Assembly (NCBI GenBank): GCA_940671915.1
Contig: CALNVZ010003433.1
Coordinates: 20,961,286 to 21,025,285, forward strand
Direction: 5' to 3'
DNA: 64,000 nucleotides
Source: Paracentrotus lividus
Taxonomy: Eukaryota > Echinodermata > Echinoidea > Camarodonta > Echinidae
This document shows, one piece after another, positions 62,365-64,000 of this stretch. Each line of letters begins with the position of its first letter. Position 1 is the stretch's first letter. A program made the position numbers and the translations under genes. The notes under the pieces were generated by a model. That model saw only the letters and a program-made list of their open reading frames with translations, had not been told where the DNA came from and ran no database searches.

Positions 62365-62650
62365 CTATTTATACGAATCCCGCGGATCGCAGCGCACCAA
62401 CGTGGAACAATAGGCGGGCGTTAAGCCGCTACGTGATTGGTCGGGCGTTCACCAATCAGCGCGCCGATGGTGCGGGCGGGAAACAGTATGCAAATTAGAC
62501 AATGGCGGGCTAGCTAGCTTCCCGTGGACGGGGATTGGCTAGCTGACCGGTCCCTCGCTAGGGGCCGGGGAAGATCGGGCCGTCATGCACTGCCAGGTAA
62601 GGGGGTATTGTGACGTCGGATAGTTCGCATCCAGAAATCGGGGATATCGA
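62365..62650. promoter_or_regulatory. CpG-rich promoter-like segment
   Basis: A GC- and CpG-rich block in AT-rich DNA. Seen: TATAAATAG on the minus strand (62,365 to 62,373). CCAAT boxes in both orientations lie at 62,436, 62,452 and 62,534. GGCGGGAAA (62,474 to 62,482) fits an E2F site, and ATGCAAAT (62,488 to 62,495) is an octamer. On the plus strand, ATGCACTGCCAG at 62,585 to 62,596 is followed by the donor gtaagg. On the minus strand, about 70 bases below the TATA box, a gtaagc donor follows 62,296. This suggests a bidirectional promoter, either for a nested gene or an internal Slo1 start. Promoter activity is inference. Confidence 0.5.
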
Positions 62651-64000
62651 TCCCGCTGTCTCTGTTGAAGTTGTTAGGACAAAGACGTATGCTAATAGCC
62701 TCCTTAAAGGTTTAGACTGACATAGAATTCCTGAATTATCTAAAAATTTTGGTAAAAGAATCCCTGCTATTTACTTTTGACAAAAGGATTCATAAGTAGT
62801 CAAGATGAAAAAGCAAGTGGGCTATTGCATGAATTTATTGTGTAAAGTGAAATCTTTGTGCTAAATAGGTGATGGTGACATACAAAGGGTCAATTTTTTA
62901 ATAACACAAAGCCTCATGTAATATTTCTTTTCCAAATTATTTACTACGCCTATATCCATATCCAGTATTGCCTGAAGCACTTACATCATCTTTAAAAGAG
63001 CATCTTTTTTTTTTTCATTTTAAACATCAAGATCTGACATATTTTTAATAAAAAGATGGCCTTTTCAAAGTATGAACAGTATCTTTCTATTAATAATGAA
63101 ATCATGAGAACAAAACCATGAGAATGGTTATGTTTAAGGTTGATTTGCCAATGTAATGGTATCTCAAAATGTATGGAGGACGCAAAAGACCAAAATAAAC
63201 AAAAGCATGATGAGACTGACAAATCACCAATAACGATGAACAATCTGATACTCTCCAATGATTTTGTTGTTCTTAATTGAAACCTTGGCAAGATATACAC
63301 CCATTCTTCTAAAGAAGAATTCGCCATGCATTTCTTTTGATACATGTTGATTAAAATATTAGTCATTCATAGGCTGTCAGATTTCTTAGCAGGGGGTCTG
63401 TATACAATTCTAAAGCACCTACACACTCTGCTTGAAATGATTGACTCTGATAATTAAATTGCTATCCTTGGATTAGTGCTATACTTGAGCGATGCAATTT
63501 TCCCTACCTACATTCTTCACTCTTTCTATCTCTCTTGTTCTTTATCTCTTTCCCCTAATTTTCTCATTTAAATAAAATATTTCAAATAGCAATGACATTA
63601 TAATTTGCTGAAATTTTTAGTAAATTTTCTTCTTTCCAATAATTACTTTCAATTTAATGATGAATTTACACAAGATAACCTTTCCTGATATTTCTTTAAC
63701 TCTCCCTAATTTATAATTTTGTCTTGTATCTCCCTACAGCTTTTCCGCCTTTATAGTGATATCATCCCCATTAATTTCCCCGTATTTATTAATTCCCATT
63801 TCTTTTTCTTCTTCCTCTTTCTCTCTTCTTTTCCTTTCTATTCTGCTATACACCCTCTAACATTCTGTTGGATGAAAACAATTCAACAACATATTTCTAC
63901 GGAAACAAAAATAACAATGCCTTGGTTCCCTCAAGTCACACTTGTTAATTTATTGCCATGGCAACAAGACACAACCACCGGGGAAGAATGAGAAATAAAG

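Larger units (their letters stand above)
52548..64000 (-). other. Slo1 intron upstream of W1 (partial, at least 11.4 kb)
   Basis: Contains W1 echo copies, a SINE, an inverted-repeat element (55,222), a truncated relative of the 25,852 element (about 54,895 to 54,928), a hairpin (57,077), a direct duplication (60,226) and a CpG-rich promoter-like segment (62,365). The rest is AT-rich. I looked for S0 to S6 and pore exons on the minus strand and found none. Confidence 0.7.

Noticed and set aside
63719-63991. 90-codon plus-strand frame as the next exon of a gene starting at 62,585
   Set aside because: It is mainly a T/C-rich tract with no family similarity, and phase or acceptor cannot be settled without transcripts.
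1-64000. Retroviral, LTR, Polinton, LINE or CRISPR features
   Set aside because: I saw no reverse transcriptase, integrase or capsid motifs, no long direct terminal repeats, and no regularly spaced CRISPR-type repeats.

Overview
The window is AT-rich, intron-dominated DNA from an animal. Its one confidently recognised gene is a large-conductance calcium-activated potassium channel (BK, Slo1; vertebrate KCNMA1), read on the minus strand. Splice-bounded segments carry RCK1-domain signatures such as [66 protein letters not shown] and AYFYCKSCH. The tRNA-derived SINE, abundant small inverted-repeat elements, frequent TACATGTA and kilobase-long introns suggest a marine invertebrate deuterostome, most likely an echinoderm such as a sea urchin. 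The organism call is inference.

Layout of the gene, 5' to 3' from high to low coordinate. I support 17 coding exons, called W1 to W17, totalling about 1.58 kb (about 527 codons). W1 to W4 (52.5 to 34.1 kb) encode most of RCK1. W5 to W7 (31.7, 28.5, 24.1 kb) are three frame-preserving exons with no counterpart in the mammalian protein. They fall between two residues of the RCK1 calcium site. W8 to W11 (17.6 to 15.5 kb) complete RCK1 through the CxxCH motif. W12 to W17 (12.6 to 2.3 kb) encode an unusually subdivided, basic and Ser/Thr/Pro-rich linker to RCK2. The voltage sensor and pore (S0 to S6) must lie beyond 64,000. RCK2 with the calcium bowl must lie left of base 1. All 16 internal junctions agree in codon phase.

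The introns hold about a dozen short terminal-inverted-repeat elements, one nested inside another and one carrying a tRNA-like core. They also hold a SINE, several short hairpin elements and two GC-rich islands. A tandem array of about 1.13 kb units lies at 42.83 to 47.81 kb, followed by telomere-like CCCTAA blocks. A CpG-rich segment at 62.36 to 62.65 kb has promoter-like motifs.

The most unusual observation is that three different Slo1 exons (W1, W3, W8) each have decaying partial copies in the flanking intron. Two of them (W3, W8) form regular arrays of about 140 to 160 bp units that keep 5' splice sites. I found no virus-like or LTR element and no second protein-coding gene that I can support.
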